64,000 nucleotides of DNA from Sipunculus nudus (GCA_026874595.1 CM049319.1:59464917-59528916), one strand, 5' to 3'. Shown: positions 22,001-35,689, counted from the stretch's first letter. Notes: generated by a model not told the origin, from the letters alone. Numbers and translations are program-made.

Positions 22001-22560
22001 AGCATTTCTGAAAGCCCTGACATTGTGTAGTGAGTTCAAGCTGACAGCTTACCGATCACGTGAATGTACTTCAGGAAACATAATATCCTTTGTCGACAGT
22101 ATATAGGGGAGAAAAGGTTGTTTTTAGGCATCTTTTATGAGTAATAAGTTTGGGAGGGCGTTCTTTTTTCCATAGCCTATCATTATTTATTTTCCATATG
22201 AATTTCATATTATCAGGGGATAACATGAAAGTAACAGAATTGCTTGGCTAAAAAGGTAATATCACATCTTAGCAACACGAAATTTATATAGAAACTTTAT
22301 CATTTTTCATTTGTCTTGATAGAAAAGGAAGCCCGGTTTGGGCTCATACTCATCAGTTTTACTGAAAATCAAACCATTTTTTTAAGTGGGAAACCCTAAT
22401 TGACGTACTCAGTTCCTAAGAAACAATTAATTTTTGCAATACTTATACGCAATTCTGTCCTTTCAGAATTTTCTCATGTAATTTATTTTACATAAAACTC
22501 GAGCAAAGATTCACCTTTCCAGGAACTCCCGAGACGTAACATTGTTAAAGACTGCTTTCT
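19035..22560. other. Intergenic, no gene supported
   Basis: Open frames at 19265-19483, 19994-20215, 21255-21521 (minus) and 21845-22030 have no family features and no splice context. There is a poly-T run near 20112-20130. The stretch 20270-21060 is complex sequence without visible repeats and could hold regulatory elements. Confidence 0.55.
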
Positions 22561-22563
22561 AAT

Positions 22564-23135
22564 TTGATTTTTCTGCTCATACAAAACGAACCATTTATAA
22601 TATTAGTTCCCGAGCGTGTCCATTATGTGTGTATTATTCACCGTCCGACCAGAACGCAACATTCAACGCAGCGGGCTTTGACACAAATGTCTGTTGAAAA
22701 AATTCTGAATTTTATTTATTATCCCCTTATACCACCAAATATCGAGAGGTTCGTTCTTCCGACCAGGATCTCATAGTTGTACAGTTACCAGCCAATCATC
22801 ATATACATGCGAGCTTTTGGTGTAGCTTGTCCCAAACTTTGGAATAAATTCCCGCAGTACCTGCGACCTCAATCAAGTCTATCCTGTTTAAAAGCTCAAA
22901 GGGAAACTAATTTGTTCAGATAGCTTTACGGATATTATTGCCTTTAAAACATTGTGATATGGATTCTCTTGAAAATCCACTAATTTATTGTGTTAAACTT
23001 ATTTTTTTATTATTACTAATTTTAACCAATATTGTTCCGGGTGTCAAGGGTTGTTCAGCCTTGTAGGCCACCATATTTCTGCTTGATTTTACGTTTTGTA
23101 AAAATAAATTATTATTATTATCATTATTATTAGTT
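22564..23135 (+). mobile_element. LINE 3' remnant (reverse-transcriptase C-terminus)
   Basis: At 22807-22923 the frame reads MRAFGVACPKLWNKFPQYLR and ends KAQRETNLFR. This is the usual last block of CR1/Jockey-like LINE ORF2 proteins (R-A/S-F-x-V-A-x-P-x-L-W-N). The same frame upstream (22564-22776) is separated only by a TAG at 22774. A 3' UTR of about 180 bases ends in an ATT-type tail (23105-23135), as in CR1-like elements. It is 5'-truncated and inactive. Confidence 0.75.
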
Positions 23136-23249
23136 TTATAGTTATAAGAGTGTTTGAAATTCGTGCTAATTTGTTATAGATGGCTTATGTGTAATTCATT
23201 TTATTGTGTCACACAACCACATTTTCTCATTTAAGCTTCCATTCTATTA

Positions 23250-23450
23250 GACGGGTAACTACAACCCACCCTCTTAGCAACGCCGGAGATCGCACCCAGG
23301 TCGCGAGTGGAGAGAGCCGAGCGTTTAACCCTTCGAATGGCCATGTCCCGTGCAGGGTAGGTCTGTCCGTGGGGGTAAGACGTAGCCAAGAAATTAAGGC
23401 GTTGAAATTTGGAGCCGAACGTCAAAGATTCGAACTCCGCCTGTGCCTGG
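23250..23450. mobile_element. tRNA-derived SINE remnants
   Basis: On the plus strand, AGCCAAGAAATTAAGGCGTTG and, later, AGATTCGAACTCC resemble tRNA A and B boxes. On the minus strand, CGACCTGGGTGCGATCTCC also resembles a B box. Two degraded SINE pieces in opposite orientation are likely. No intact tRNA cloverleaf could be built. Confidence 0.45.
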
Positions 23451-23937
23451 ATGGTAATAAAATGAACATTTCGAGAATACCCCAGAATTTTCCTCCAATG
23501 TCTGTTTCAAGTTTTGAATTCTTGATTATTTCTAGTCACGTTCAAGTAAAATCTGAAATCGTTAAGGCAAAAAAAAAAAAAACGAAAAAAAAAGGAAAAA
23601 CAACCAATTCTTATCTTATAGGCTGCCTCATACTTATTCAATAGAAAGTGCCGCTAAAAGGAGATGGACCTCTTCTTTAAAAGAGTACATCCTTAGAAAA
23701 ATAATTAGGTGATTACTCATAACTGTGTGTCTGTGTGTGTGTCTCTATGGCTATTTCCGTGGCCAAGACTAATGGTTTAGACGTTGGACTCCATCTTCCC
23801 ATGTTCCATCAACGCCACTGTGTATAGTCAAAATCATGAAAAAACGTTTATACAGGTCCTCAGAGTATCACTCGACAATCTAGATTACATTTTTTTTGAC
23901 TACATAACATGTTTTAAAGTTACATAACGTAACGCAG

Positions 23938-24291
23938 ATGATCACTGAAAGAAAAGTAAGGATTGCCGACACGCTGTTTGAACGTGCGCTCAATGTGATA
24001 TCGCGTGTGTATATAACGCCACGTCTTTGTTACGCCTGTGGAAATGACGTATCGCAAACGTTACGTTATCTGTACACCCGGCTTTTAATATTTAATGTAT
24101 TATGCCGTCCTTTGGATAACCATGCCCTGATTGAGGCTACAGTGGTCGGGACGGAGTCTAGTTATTATGTAACGAAATATGTCTGTACTAATCAGCCCCG
24201 TGTGATATCAGTCCTAACTAATATTGTATTTAATAAATGGAAACTTTTCCGGGGCAATGGGGATTATTGTGACAACAAGATCTCGTTCTGA
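23938..24291 (+). CDS. Unrecognised 117-codon open frame (doubtful)
   Basis: Uninterrupted for 117 codons in AT-rich DNA, from MITERKVRIADTLFERALNV to NGDYCDNKISF. It has no signal peptide, membrane segment or known motif, and no splice or polyadenylation context. It may be chance. Listed because it is longer than its surroundings predict. Confidence 0.12.
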   Translation: MITERKVRIADTLFERALNVISRVYITPRLCYACGNDVSQTLRYLYTRLLIFNVLCRPLDNHALIEATVVGTESSYYVTKYVCTNQPRVISVLTNIVFNKWKLFRGNGDYCDNKISF

Positions 24292-24844
24292 TCCGTTTTT
24301 ACGTCACATTAAATTTACAATGAGCCTCGCGGAAGCCGACAAGCGGAAGAGCTTGAAATTACACCCTCCTGTAAACACAGGCAGTTTAATTTACCAGTTT
24401 TTTTTTTTTACAAACAGCTGCGGTCACATGAATCTAATTTATATTTCCGGGACGCTAAATAGATGGCTGTCATCAAAGATGGCAGCCTCTGGGGGAACGC
24501 TTGGATTTAATGATGCATGATTCAGTTAATTAAAAAGAGACATTCCGGTTTTCGTTAGTGTCATGGCGAATTGTTTTCATTTGCATTTACTTGATTTACT
24601 TCAATTTAAGTTCAAGCAACATTATAAGCAGGTAGAAAATAATAGTTGAAACATAATCAAGCAGGACCCGGAACAGACTCGCGGCATCACAATGATTATT
24701 ACACGTCCTGTAAATAAACCTTGTTTATTTGTATTGTAGTCAACTTGTCAACTCAGTTTAAACTTTTCCAACATAGTCTTTCATGTATAGTAGATATATA
24801 TCTAGACGACCTGACTGCTGAGATGAAGTTTAATGATGAAATAC

Positions 24845-25012
24845 CATGATCCAGAAGGGGTAGGGGGTCCAGACCGCAATATTTTAAGGGGTTTAGACCA
24901 ATTTTACAACTTGGACCCCCTCCCTTTCCATGTTTGGGGACTTCCATTTTTTTCATTAGTCCTCCTGGGTTGGACCCATCTTTCTCACAAATCCTGAATC
25001 TGCCTCTGTTGT
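24845..25012 (+). repeat. Dispersed repeat, copy 1 of 3
   Basis: Shares with 35035-35195 and 59490-59645 the order TTTARGGGNTTNAGACC, TGGACCCCYCC, GGGGACCTTTTTT, CTCCTGGRTTG and a CCTGNATSTGCCTCTG-type end. All three are in the same orientation and hold no coding. The end resembles the GGATCCGCC-type termini common in small non-autonomous DNA elements. Confidence 0.6.
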
Positions 25013-26438
25013 GCTATACTTCGGTTTACATAAATAAAGACTTATACACAGATTATACCCATTACAACTGAATTAATCATATCAAATATTGTGTGCACAA
25101 AATCTTATTAACAATAACATTGTTTGTTGATGTCAGACAATTGTAAAGATCTGATATCATTTCAAATTATTTCAGTTTTTTAACATACACCACCTATTTT
25201 AATTCATAATGTTAACATTTAAGGCAAAAAAAAAAATCAGGTATGGTTCTCAGGCACTTTTTTTCAGAAATCAGTGCGGACGGGCGGTATTTTATTTTTG
25301 ACCTTTTTTTGGATGTTTCGATAAAAATGTCATATAATCAGGAAAAAGCATGAAAATAACAAATGTTTTGCTTAACACTTCATAAATTGTATTATTTATC
25401 TTCTTGAAAGAAGGGGTGTTGAAATTGACGCGGGCGGTGCCTGAGAACCATACCTTAAATTTTTTTTTTGCCTTACAGTTAAACTTTGCCTTCAACAATG
25501 GAACCTCTTATTCATGAACGTTTTATTTTCACGATGATTCCCCTTTCGCGAATTTCGCAAATTTGAAACCCTCCATAAAGAACAGTCAACCAGAGTAAGT
25601 TTAAACGTCACCACCTGAGCTGCGTAACTAATTGCCCATTTCATAAAAAATATAATTTAAATCTTTATATACACCAACCTACCTGAATGGTGGACTTCCC
25701 AGTATACGTACAATCATTTACCGTTTCTTAGCCGAACGATACTTGAATGATATTCCATCGCGAAGCAGTGAATGAGGTGACTGGTTTGTCAGTGGTATCA
25801 CTGAACACTATTCCTACACTTAATTATGACCTCCTGACAATTTCAAGATACCACTTTTCAAGAAAAAATATTATCCAACATATTTAATAAGATCTATTCT
25901 GCCTGCAGTTACTGTATATGCGTTATTTTGTTTATTCATTTTTTTTTTTCAATTTATTTTTGCTTGTATTGCTCGATGTAAAAAGCTTTAATAGGAAACA
26001 GCGAAAAAAGTTTCTCCATGTATCCAATGAGATATGTCAACGCAGCACCTTTTCCGGAGAAATTACCCCCACCTTACGTGCAAATAATTAAAATATACAT
26101 ACACGCTTCTTGCATTGAAAAGACGTGAAAGACGTGTGAACTTGTTTATCAACAACATATTTGTAAACGCAGCAACGTTGACAAACGGGAAAACACGAAA
26201 CCTAACGTGGTAGGTTGAATCAGTCTCACATGGGAATGGGAATTTGAGACCCTGACCTGTTTAGTCTGGTGACCTATTTTAAGTTGGACTTAATTTGACA
26301 CGACAGCTGTAAACATAAGTGTCAACAACACCTCCCCTGAAGCATAACAGGAAATAAATGATAAGGTCTCCGGGAAGGAAAAGAGAGAATACAATCTGAC
26401 AAACTAAACAATATAATGTAAAAAAAGAAACAACGTAC
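25013..26438. other. Intergenic, no gene supported
   Basis: AT-rich sequence without recognisable coding or repeats. Confidence 0.5.
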
Positions 26439-27090
26439 GCTCCCGAGCAGCGGAAATCTTGCGCTTCCAAAGAAGCAACCCATTTTCCCGCTGCCTGCTT
26501 TGACCATTTATGATACATTCATACACAAGATGGCGGTTCGTTGTCCGCTGAAAAAAACGTGCGTAAGATGTGACAAGCAGCCAACCAGATGCCAATTAAC
26601 AAATGGTCGAGTTTGCTCCCTCTGCATTCTCGCATTCTCTGCATTCTCGATTCGATGATGACATTATGACCATGTAAGTGTAGCCATGTATCTGTTGTCT
26701 GCAGAACTGAAACCAGTCAGTGAGGTGTGCACAGAGCCTTTGTTGTTACGTTTCGTTTGAATTACAGCTTACCGGCCGGGCATCCTATGTGCCCAAGGCC
26801 CTAAGCAAACCACGTCTGGGGCCATTCTCTCTGAGCCTGTGCCCTGATCAGACGGTTGCCCCGAGAGATGAGCAGTCACTTCAAACGAAATGAACAACAT
26901 TGGCTCCGTGTATTCCTCTCTTAGCTGGTAAATCGTTTTGTCTTCTAGCACAAGGTCTCATCTGATTGGACAAAAATACAGTGCTCCCCTCTTGTGTAGC
27001 AATTCAGGATACGAGATCCTAACAAACAGCGCTTATGATATAGATAGTAGGCCTATAGGAAAAGCGCTGTGTAAAGTGCGTAGAAACAAC
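26439..27090. repeat. Dispersed repeat family B, copy 1
   Basis: Matches 33039-33560 over nearly its whole length, starting GCTCCCGAG-CAGCGGAAATC and running past TGATTGGACAAAAATACAG to AAAGCGCTGTGTAAAG. It includes an inverted pair TTTCGTTTGA and TCAAACGAAA about 135 bases apart. This copy has extra TCTGCATTCTCGCATTC repeats near 26620. No coding is seen; a foldback or MITE-like element is likely. Confidence 0.75.
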
Positions 27091-30000
27091 GCTGCAGTAA
27101 CTCGAGCTGACCGTGGTCAACAGTCTTGATTACAAACGTCCATAGAAGAATGGTAGCTTTAATTTAAATTTTGTTTCCCTCTAAATACTTAAGAGATGTA
27201 TTAACTGTCACAGTTTGTTGTGTCACGCACTCGATCTCTACTGCCATCAGCAGGTACATTGCTAATATTACTGTGCAAGTCAAGAGGTCCAGCGCAAGCT
27301 CACTTCCTAAGCCAATATTCAGAGTGGTTTAATTCTCAGTGTTTACAATTTTATGCCCTTCTATCCACTCAATTCATATCACAGCACCATCATTCCCGCA
27401 GAGAATGAAAAGCAATAACAAGTTCTTTGAGAATCCAGATAATTCGTTTAATTAACCAAATGGGAACTAAGACGAGAAAGGAATTTGTCAGACTGTTATT
27501 AATTTACCAAGTACAGCCTCAAGTTAGAAACCTGGAAATGCATTAATAGGACCTACGTTGTTCAGTAAAGTATAAATTATTTGTTCTAAGAGTTCTCTCT
27601 AATGATATATATAAATTCACAAAAATTTTCATACGATATTTTAACAGTTTGAAATTTTAAAATTTTTAAAAGGTATACGATTACATCGAGCCAACCGGAC
27701 ACAGGCTGCTCGCTTGATAAAATCCGCATGTTTACAACATTTCGGGGGACCCCAAACTATTCTTAACATATTCGATAAGGACCGGTGGCAACCCGGCAAG
27801 AAGAAACCAGAGTTTTTTCAGAAGAACAAAGAGTTTTGCAAAGGGCGTTTTGTAACTAGTGACTAGTGACTTCTTTATGTAAGCCAACTATAAGCTAAGG
27901 TGAGGGGTTATATGTTTTTTTCTGTTTGTCTGCATTGTTGTGCTATCTTGCAAATTGCACATAATCCAACACAATAATCTATCACGGGAATTCCCTAGGG
28001 TGCATTAATTTGTTCGAAGAGAAAACACAAAAATTCTATAGAAAAGAGCGTTAAATAGTTGGATTTGAGGGATTGATATATAATTATCATACAGTGACCC
28101 TAACACCTAAAGTAACACCTTATAAGTCTTACATAAAACTCTATTTTTTCACAGATTATATTATGTTAGATATAAATCTGGAAATGCCAGTACAATTTAT
28201 TATAACAAATAACTAATTAATTAGGAAATGCAGGTACAATTTATCACGAATATTACACCAGGCATTTACGTTTCTTATACATTTACAGTATTAAACAACA
28301 TTTTGAGTTTTTCTTCTAGCAATTTTTTGTTAGTATTATAAGTATTGGTTTTCAACATCTAAAGATAACATGCTGATATTCAGTCACGCAACCAACCAAT
28401 TTTACAATTTATGAGTTAAATAAATTAATGTACCAACAATGTTAAAGGGGAAAGGGAAGCTGTCCTCAGAGTAGAATATGGAAATAATGGGTATATTGCT
28501 AGTGGGTATAACGATCAAGTTGAACTCTGTTATGTAAATATCCATATATAAAAAAAAACAATATGCGATTCACCCACAACCGTACATATGTTAATTGATT
28601 GGTCTTCAAGATAATATACCAAACAATACATTTTTTTAAATAGTAGGAAAATTTATATTTATCTAAAACAAGCTGCTGATGGAACAATGAAAATAATTTA
28701 ATGATCCTAATCCCATTGTTGCCTGCAGAGCAAAACGACCTCAAAGTAGAGACATGTTCTCGGTGAAAGGAAAAACTGAATTTCATTGCTGGGGGCATAA
28801 TTGAATACCTGCAACTGTTCCTTGGCTGAGGTAAAAAATATATTTACAGACAAGGCCTAAAAGGACTCGTCCACTAGTTCATTTCCGCCCTGGATGTGTT
28901 CTCTTATTGAAAATCGTAAATAATCCGACTATTCACTAAAAGCATTGAAGTCTCAAACAACAACAAATTAGATTTATGATTTTTTTCTTGGTGTGCTTAT
29001 GGGGTTTCAATGTCTTTGGGTTTGCAACCCTTAGAACGGATCACTTTAAAGCCCGCCATGCAGTCCCCCGAAAGGCCATGACTTCATTATGGCAGAGTTT
29101 TAAGAAAAACAGCTTGTCAGAAGAACTGAGGCGTAAGCAATTCAATAAAAGCCAGACTTATTCATAAAGGTACATTAAAAGGACCACTGATGGAGGTTTC
29201 CGGCTTAACAGCACCCCGTGGAATTAAATGTTATTCCATTGATAGTCTCAGCCAGACTTAAGTCTACATCATTGTAATCAACGTAGGGAAAATAGTTGTA
29301 GGCACTTTCGTGACATTGTCGAATCTCCTTTTGGGTTCAACTTTATTCAGGACAACGTATCAGAATACGGAAATCGATACAGGTAATTTGAAAGCAGATC
29401 ACAAACTGATAGAAAACCCAACAATCATAATGTATAGTTTAGTAATGTAACGGCTAATCATTTTTCATGACTCAAGATAGTGATTTATTTTTTTTTTTCG
29501 TTAGTTTGATATATTTTTAAGGATAGTTTAGAACTGCTCTTGATTATAATTGCTCTTATCTATTCACCGAACGTTACAAAATAAATTGACGCAAGACCCA
29601 ATGATAAGACATATTTTTGTCTTTTGTTTGAAGCTGTTTATTTTCTTTTTTTTTTCTCAACTGCACACTATATAATCAACCATCGTAAAACAAAAATGAA
29701 CGAAAGACGTAAAAAAAACTTGATTCTTTCAGAAATGTTTAAATCAGTTTATTTTTACCTTCAAAAGTTTCTATAATAAATTAACCAAAGCATGAAACCA
29801 TATTTCTGTTGAATGCCCCATACCAATATTATCTCGTGTCTTATCTATACATATATGGCACCACCGGCCGTAGAAATATGTTCTCTTTCCTAAATGTATA
29901 TATACATATATACATGTTTATTTTTTTTACGTTTCAATTAAATTAAAGCGTAATACAATTACAAAAGCTTCCCTGCAAAACCACCCCCGCAGGCGTTTAT

Positions 30001-33000
30001 TTTCAAACTCCAGTTCACTTGGATTTTACGTCGTTGTGGTTCTGCGTGTGAGTACACAGTCCCAACAAAGGAGAAGATACATGACAAACTAAAGAATAAG
30101 GGAAGAAACATCGGTGGGAATCTCGAAAAATAGTTTTATGGCACTGAATGTGCCCGGTGCTTTTTTTTCACTTGTGTAGAGAAGTGAGCAAATGGTTTTA
30201 AAAGTTATGACATCTACCATAATACTTACAGAAAAACGCAATATTTCATATAAGACACCAGATATGTGAATATAGGACTCTTCAAATGTTAAAAAAAACA
30301 CAGAAAAAGGGGAGATAAATATTTAAAGTTCACTGTTTGACCGTTATTTTACCAAGATAATAAAAAAAGATAGTCATGTTAAATGAAAATAAATACAGAT
30401 GTTCTTAAACCTTTACGTAGCGAATTTCAAACGTTGTTTGCTTTCAAAGGTTTCCGGCTGACACAACCTTGAATGCCAGTCTCGTCCATCCTATTAAGAA
30501 ACAAGTTTGGCAGAAATTCCCTGGCCGGGGCTATATGATCAAGATAATTAGCGCGGCCTCTTGTGGCTATTAAGTCCCGTCCTTCCACCTTGCGGACGTC
30601 TTCTTCTAGGCTGCCTCTATCATCGGCGTTAAGCTCAAACGGGATTTGCTCACTTCTTGTTGAATAAGATGACAGAACTTTTACCTTGCAGCTTCCTCGA
30701 ATTCCTTTATACTCACTGTTGTAATTGTCGTTGATTGTCGCCCCCCCCCCCCCAACCCAAGCATGTTGATTAAAATATTGTGAGTTGAAGCATGCGGACA
30801 CTCAAATCGACTCAAGGCTAAGCTAAGGTTTTATAAGCTAACCCCCGACTTCGTGCCTTTCTCTAGCAACGTGTCGTCTAGAGGTGTCTAATTATTTCAG
30901 GTATTACTTTATTTCTGTCGTTGATTTCGTAAAAAGTCACCTCCTTGACAAACCACAACGGGTGATTTAATGATGAGGACTAGATTTGAAAGTAGTTCAT
31001 TTATGGAAAGTCTTAATTTCGAATTTTGGTCTTTACCTTTTCTCCGTGATCAAATTGCATCGCTTTGCACGTACCATGGACAGTTTTGATAAATAGAGAC
31101 TGACACTGGAAAGAGCTACATTTTTAGCTACGTTAGAGGCTTAAGTATACATATATAAATGAGCAGCATTTTACTTATATGTGCTCTGTTAAATTTCACA
31201 GGCTGAAATAAAATGGCTTTAAAAACGTCATAGACATCTTTATAGTGAACAAAGCAGAACAACGTATAGGGCTGTCAGACATTTGTGCAGTCTTGAACTT
31301 TTCGTCGTTATGAGTATATCGATTGTATTTAGGAAATAAAAACCATATTCGCTTACCGGGACTGATATTAGTGGGAAATTGACAATTAAATGCACTATAG
31401 CTGAAAACGCAATTTTTATCCATAAACTCAATTTTGTTCACATATATCCTAGTCTATTTATCTATTGGTTCTCCTGTTTTTTGCATGTGCCTTTTTATCT
31501 GCTGTCAATTAAATCCGTGGTAATTAAAATTCCCCCTACCGTTAGATATACAATAGCCATAATATTTAACGGCGGGCGCGACAAAGAAATCTATACCCCA
31601 TAACAAATAAAACATGGCAGTCTCCAAAGTCGGCCATAGAACCCCGTATCTCGGTTTGCAGGCCAAGTTTCATTTATTTATACGTAATATTCGTATGACG
31701 AAACGCTCTCTATATCGCGCCGGCAAAGCGACCGTTTAATTATGGCAATATAATGGTATTAACTGCACCTAATATGACCGTAAACAGAAGACCCGTCTGG
31801 TTTATCAGCTATGTTCCAGACCCCCGGTCTGCCCTGAAATGAGCCAAACAAATCAGATAATATTCCTGAGTCCTTTATTGCCTAAATATAATAACGTATA
31901 AAAATTCAAATTATATATTGAACCACAGAACTGGGGCATACTCATTGGTTGCGCTAATTGCTTCCGTTTTTAGTTGCGCATGTGCGTCGGCTTCTACTTG
32001 CTTATAGAATGGAGCTTTAAAGATTTCTTGTCATAACATGAAAATTTGCAGTATCAACAATCACCCTATTAAGTATAACACGGATACACGGTGTTAGACT
32101 GCAACCCTTAATTGCCGGTGGCCAGTAACATTGTTTCACGAATAACCTGTGGTAGTCTGGTGACCCAACTTGGATTAAGATTAACACAAGGCCATGTGCT
32201 TTCTTAATGTACAATCAGGCTACGAATCTGTGGCCAGTAAGATAAATAAATATGTATAACAAATCAGTGCCATGGTCTCATTCTCAAGTAAAGGTTTTCT
32301 TGTAGTGAACGGTTAAACAACACATAATCAAAACAAAAACCAAAAGCGACTAGAAGATGCTTGGTCCGTAAGGATATGTTTATTCATGAAGCTCATTCAA
32401 CCATCAAAGGGCTTTACAATAATAGTCACAATTTAAACATAAAGTGTAACAGTTATTGCTTGCCTTTATTCCCATTCTTAGTTTGTGTTATTTGGTGTAT
32501 TGGAATGATTAGACCAAGTACAGGGCGAGCACAGGGAGTTGTCCAAGTACAGGCAAGGTACTGTAAGTCAAGCACAATAAACGTGGGAGTGTACAGGATA
32601 GTGTTAGTGCAGGTGTGTGTGTGTATGTGTGCGTGAGGGGAATGGAATACTGGCAGACACACAGAATACAAAGACATACTCTAAGAGAAAAGACAGTTAT
32701 ATGTGACTTTCATGGTGCGTTTGTGATTTTGCAGGGATTGCGAGACAGACATACTCAGAGAGGCCTACGTTCATATAACGCAGCTTTACGAGACATCGAC
32801 GGTGTGTGCGTGTGTCTGTGTGTGTAAAAGACAAGCAGATAAGGAGAGGATGAGCTCCGTATGAATGACATGAGTGCAATGGATACTAGACACAGGTTTT
32901 TTTCACACTAGTATTTTGATTCCATGCTATGTGTCATGGGACTGTGGAAAATAATCGAGCAAATGAAGTTTCGACCGGAAGTATTATGTCAGATGGTGAT

Positions 33001-33038
33001 TGTGAAGGGATGCTACGGAAGTTGTCCAGGTAATACGC
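27091..33038. other. Intergenic, no gene supported
   Basis: About 5.9 kb. No exon, RNA gene or classifiable element. Short GT-rich repeats lie at 32606-32640 and 32800-32830, and a C13 run at 30741-30753. A 124-codon minus-strand frame is listed separately. Confidence 0.5.
30427..30801 (-). CDS. Unrecognised 124-codon open frame (doubtful)
   Basis: The minus-strand frame begins MSACFNSQYFNQHAWVGGGG (the glycines come from the C-run) and continues with a charged stretch, NADDRGSLEEDVRKVEGRDL. Composition is protein-like, but there is no known domain, no neighbouring exons and no conserved motif. Chance is quite possible. Confidence 0.15.
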   Translation of the reverse strand: MSACFNSQYFNQHAWVGGGGATINDNYNSEYKGIRGSCKVKVLSSYSTRSEQIPFELNADDRGSLEEDVRKVEGRDLIATRGRANYLDHIAPAREFLPNLFLNRMDETGIQGCVSRKPLKANNV

Positions 33039-33560
33039 TCCCGAGGCAGCGGAAATCTTGCGCTTCTAAAGAAGCAACTGATTTTCACGCTGTCAGCTTT
33101 GACCGTTTTTGATATATTTAGACACCAGATGACGGTTCGATTATGACATTATATGGCTGTGTTAGCGTAGCTATGACTGAAACCAGCCAGCGAGGTGTGC
33201 ACGCAGCCCTTGTTGTTACGTTTCGTTTGAATTACAACTCACCGGCCGGGCATCCTATGTGCCCAAGACCCCAAGCAAACCACGTCTGGGGCAATTCTCT
33301 TTGAGACTGTGGCCTGTTCAGACGGTCACTGGGGCGATGAGCTGTCAATCAAAACGAAATGAACATGATTGGCTCCGTGTATTCTTCGCTTGGCCGTGTC
33401 TTCCAGCACAAGGTCTCATCTGATTGGACGAAAATACAGTGCTCCCCTCTGGTGTAGCAGAGGTGACGAGGTCATAATAAACAACGCTTACCATATAGGG
33501 AGTAGGCCTATAGTTAAAGCGCTGTGTAAAGAGCGTATCAAGGTAACAGCATCCGTTAAT
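33039..33560. repeat. Dispersed repeat family B, copy 2
   Basis: Second copy of the family at 26439-27090, in the same orientation and shorter by about 80 bases in its first third. It keeps the TTTCGTTTGA/TCAAACGAAA-type inverted pair around CCGGCCGGGCATCC and CAGACGGTC. Confidence 0.75.
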
Positions 33561-34455
33561 CTGCGGTAAATCCGGTTTTCTCATTTTATGTGTGAGCTCT
33601 CCCGTAAAGCTGATGATACGTACTTGCTATGTTACGTGTACCGTGGGGGGAAATACTTTAATTTACTGAATGTCGTTTAACTTTACGTGAAGGAGGTATA
33701 TGAATAGACACACGGCAGAAAGGGTGGTTAGTTGAGTTTCTTTGATGTCCACAGACGCCGAATAGGGTACTTACAGGTCAAAGCCTTTACTAGTCCAAAT
33801 CTGGACTCTGACAGGCCTCACAAACACGTACGGACCCGACTACTCTGTGTCAAGTATCGCTGACAGGTGGCGCAAGTGAGATGATAAGGTCAATTGAGTT
33901 TTAATATTGACAATGATTTACGCTTAAGTGTTGTGTTTCTTTATTGGACTGGTACTGGTGGACTTTCTGTCGGCTGAAGTCACAATGTAGCCAATAAAAG
34001 AGCATCGGTTGCTGTAGAAACTTTAAACTGAAATACATTTTCACAGGGAATCTACTCTGGAGTGATTTTTGGTTTGGATAAGAGGGCAGGTACAAGGCTA
34101 TTGTCACTTTTTCCCTGAAGAGCTATGTCCCGAGAAGAAAATACGAAAGCGAGGACTAATCTTCATTTGTGATTCCACCTCCTTCTTAGCTATATCTACA
34201 TAAATATTAATAGGCCAGACTGGTCCCAAGGATTGTGGTGGCGAATAGATAAAATACAGCATAGATATCTACGTGAAATAACACATAAAAGGGAGTCCCG
34301 TTTGGAATATATATTTACACGTCTCGGTAATGAATGAGTCATTAATATGACAGCATATTTGGTATAAGTAATGGAATACAGTTCTAGCGACAGCACTTTT
34401 TGAGTATAATGTCACAGAATAAAAAAAATAGTATAGCTAGTAAACTGCATTGTAA
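33561..34455. other. Intergenic, no gene supported
   Basis: No recognisable feature beyond short chance frames. Confidence 0.5.
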
Positions 34456-34705
34456 GGAATACAGGCCTCCACCATGTGTTGGGGTCATTTACTTATTCGG
34501 CACATATTCCTGGGTTCATTCCTGCATGAGTGACTGTACATTTCCGAGTATTCCCAGATGTGTTCCTGAATTGGGAACATGATCCGGGTCCGCACCAAAA
34601 TCTAACAGAATCCTCAATGCACATTCCTGAAATGACCTAAAATTTCATTAGATTTTAGTCTTTTCTCTGTGAGTTATGCTGTGAACAAACACATGAACGG
34701 GGACG
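34456..34705 (+). repeat. Dispersed repeat family C, copy 1
   Basis: Begins AGGCCTCCACCATGTGTTGG and ends near GTGAGTTATGCTGTGAACA. Related copies lie at 41966-42235 (plus) and 43160-43392 (minus). Copies are diverged but keep the order of the cap, TTCCTGGGTTCAT, CATTTCCGAGTATT, CCTGAATTGGGAAC and ATTTCATTAGATT segments. Confidence 0.65.
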
Positions 34706-34998
34706 AAAGCATACACTCCTGGTAGGAATAAAATATATATGAGTGATCTTTGTTACATGGCGACACCAACTAGTGTTTTTCCATAAATCATTAAAAGAGA
34801 ACAGTCACACTCACATTTATGCAAACACGGAAATATCCATCCAGAACGTGATATTAGCCCTGATGTTTCAGTACCAAAAAGCGCCATGGTGTACGTCTCG
34901 CGCCGTTTATTTGAATACGGAAATATGGTTCTGCAGGCAGCAGTTATGTTTGAAGTCTACTGGCTTCGAGGCACACTGGTTTACCTGGGTCAAGTTGT

Positions 34999-35022
34999 CC
35001 CCCCCCCCCCCCCCCCCCCCCC
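34999..35022. repeat. Poly-C run
   Basis: 24 consecutive C, directly upstream of the repeat copy at 35035. Confidence 0.97.
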
Positions 35023-35034
35023 AGTAGCTGATCA

Positions 35035-35195
35035 AGGGTGGGGGTGAGCCGAAACCATCTTTTTTTAGGGGTTCAAATCAAATTTTGAGACCGTGACCCC
35101 TCCTTCCCGGACCAGAGGACCTTTTTTTTAGGTTAACTTTCAGTCGTCCTGAGCGTGACCCTACCCTTTCCAAATTCCTGGATGCGGCCCTCCAC
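35035..35195 (+). repeat. Dispersed repeat, copy 2 of 3
   Basis: Same family as 24845-25012. It shows TTTAGGGGTTCAAATCAAATT, GACCCCTCCTTCCCGGACC and ends GGATGCGGCCCTCC. Confidence 0.6.
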
Positions 35196-35689
35196 CTGGT
35201 AATCTTGAATATATGTTATTAAAATAATCCTGGTAATATGTTTCCTTTTATTTTACAGGGGGTCAATCCTTTGTGCCCAAGTTAAAGCCGCCCATTGAGT
35301 GCAATTAGGGCCTTACTTGCTCTACTAATTACCAGAAAAATAACCGTTATGCTTGACATTGAGCCAGGTGTACACCAAAACCTATTTGAATTGCCCTGAA
35401 ATTTCATTTATATATAACTCAAAATGGTTTCTTGGACAACCAAAAATTAGCTAGCTTGTTTTATTTCAATATTTTCTTTTGCTTACTACAATATTTAACT
35501 AAAATAGGAGAGAGAGAGAATGAGATAGAGACATAATGATATAAAAACAGTGATATAGACGAAGCAATGACACTCTGATGACAGTCCTTACAAAATGGAA
35601 TCATTTGTCTGTCTAGAATAATAATACCCGGGATTGATTCCATTTTCTATTAGGAGGAAATTTAACCATAAAGGTCTGGATAATACACT

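Noticed and set aside
23760-23830. Possible tRNA gene (GTGGCCAAGACTAATGGTTTAGACG)
   Set aside because: It has an A-box-like start but no B box or foldable acceptor stem; at most a SINE trace.
29517-29580. Second TM4-like exon (GAACTGCTCTTGATT resembles the exon at 9964)
   Set aside because: The match is about 15 bases, it has no DPLRR motif, and there is no proper splice context. Probably chance.
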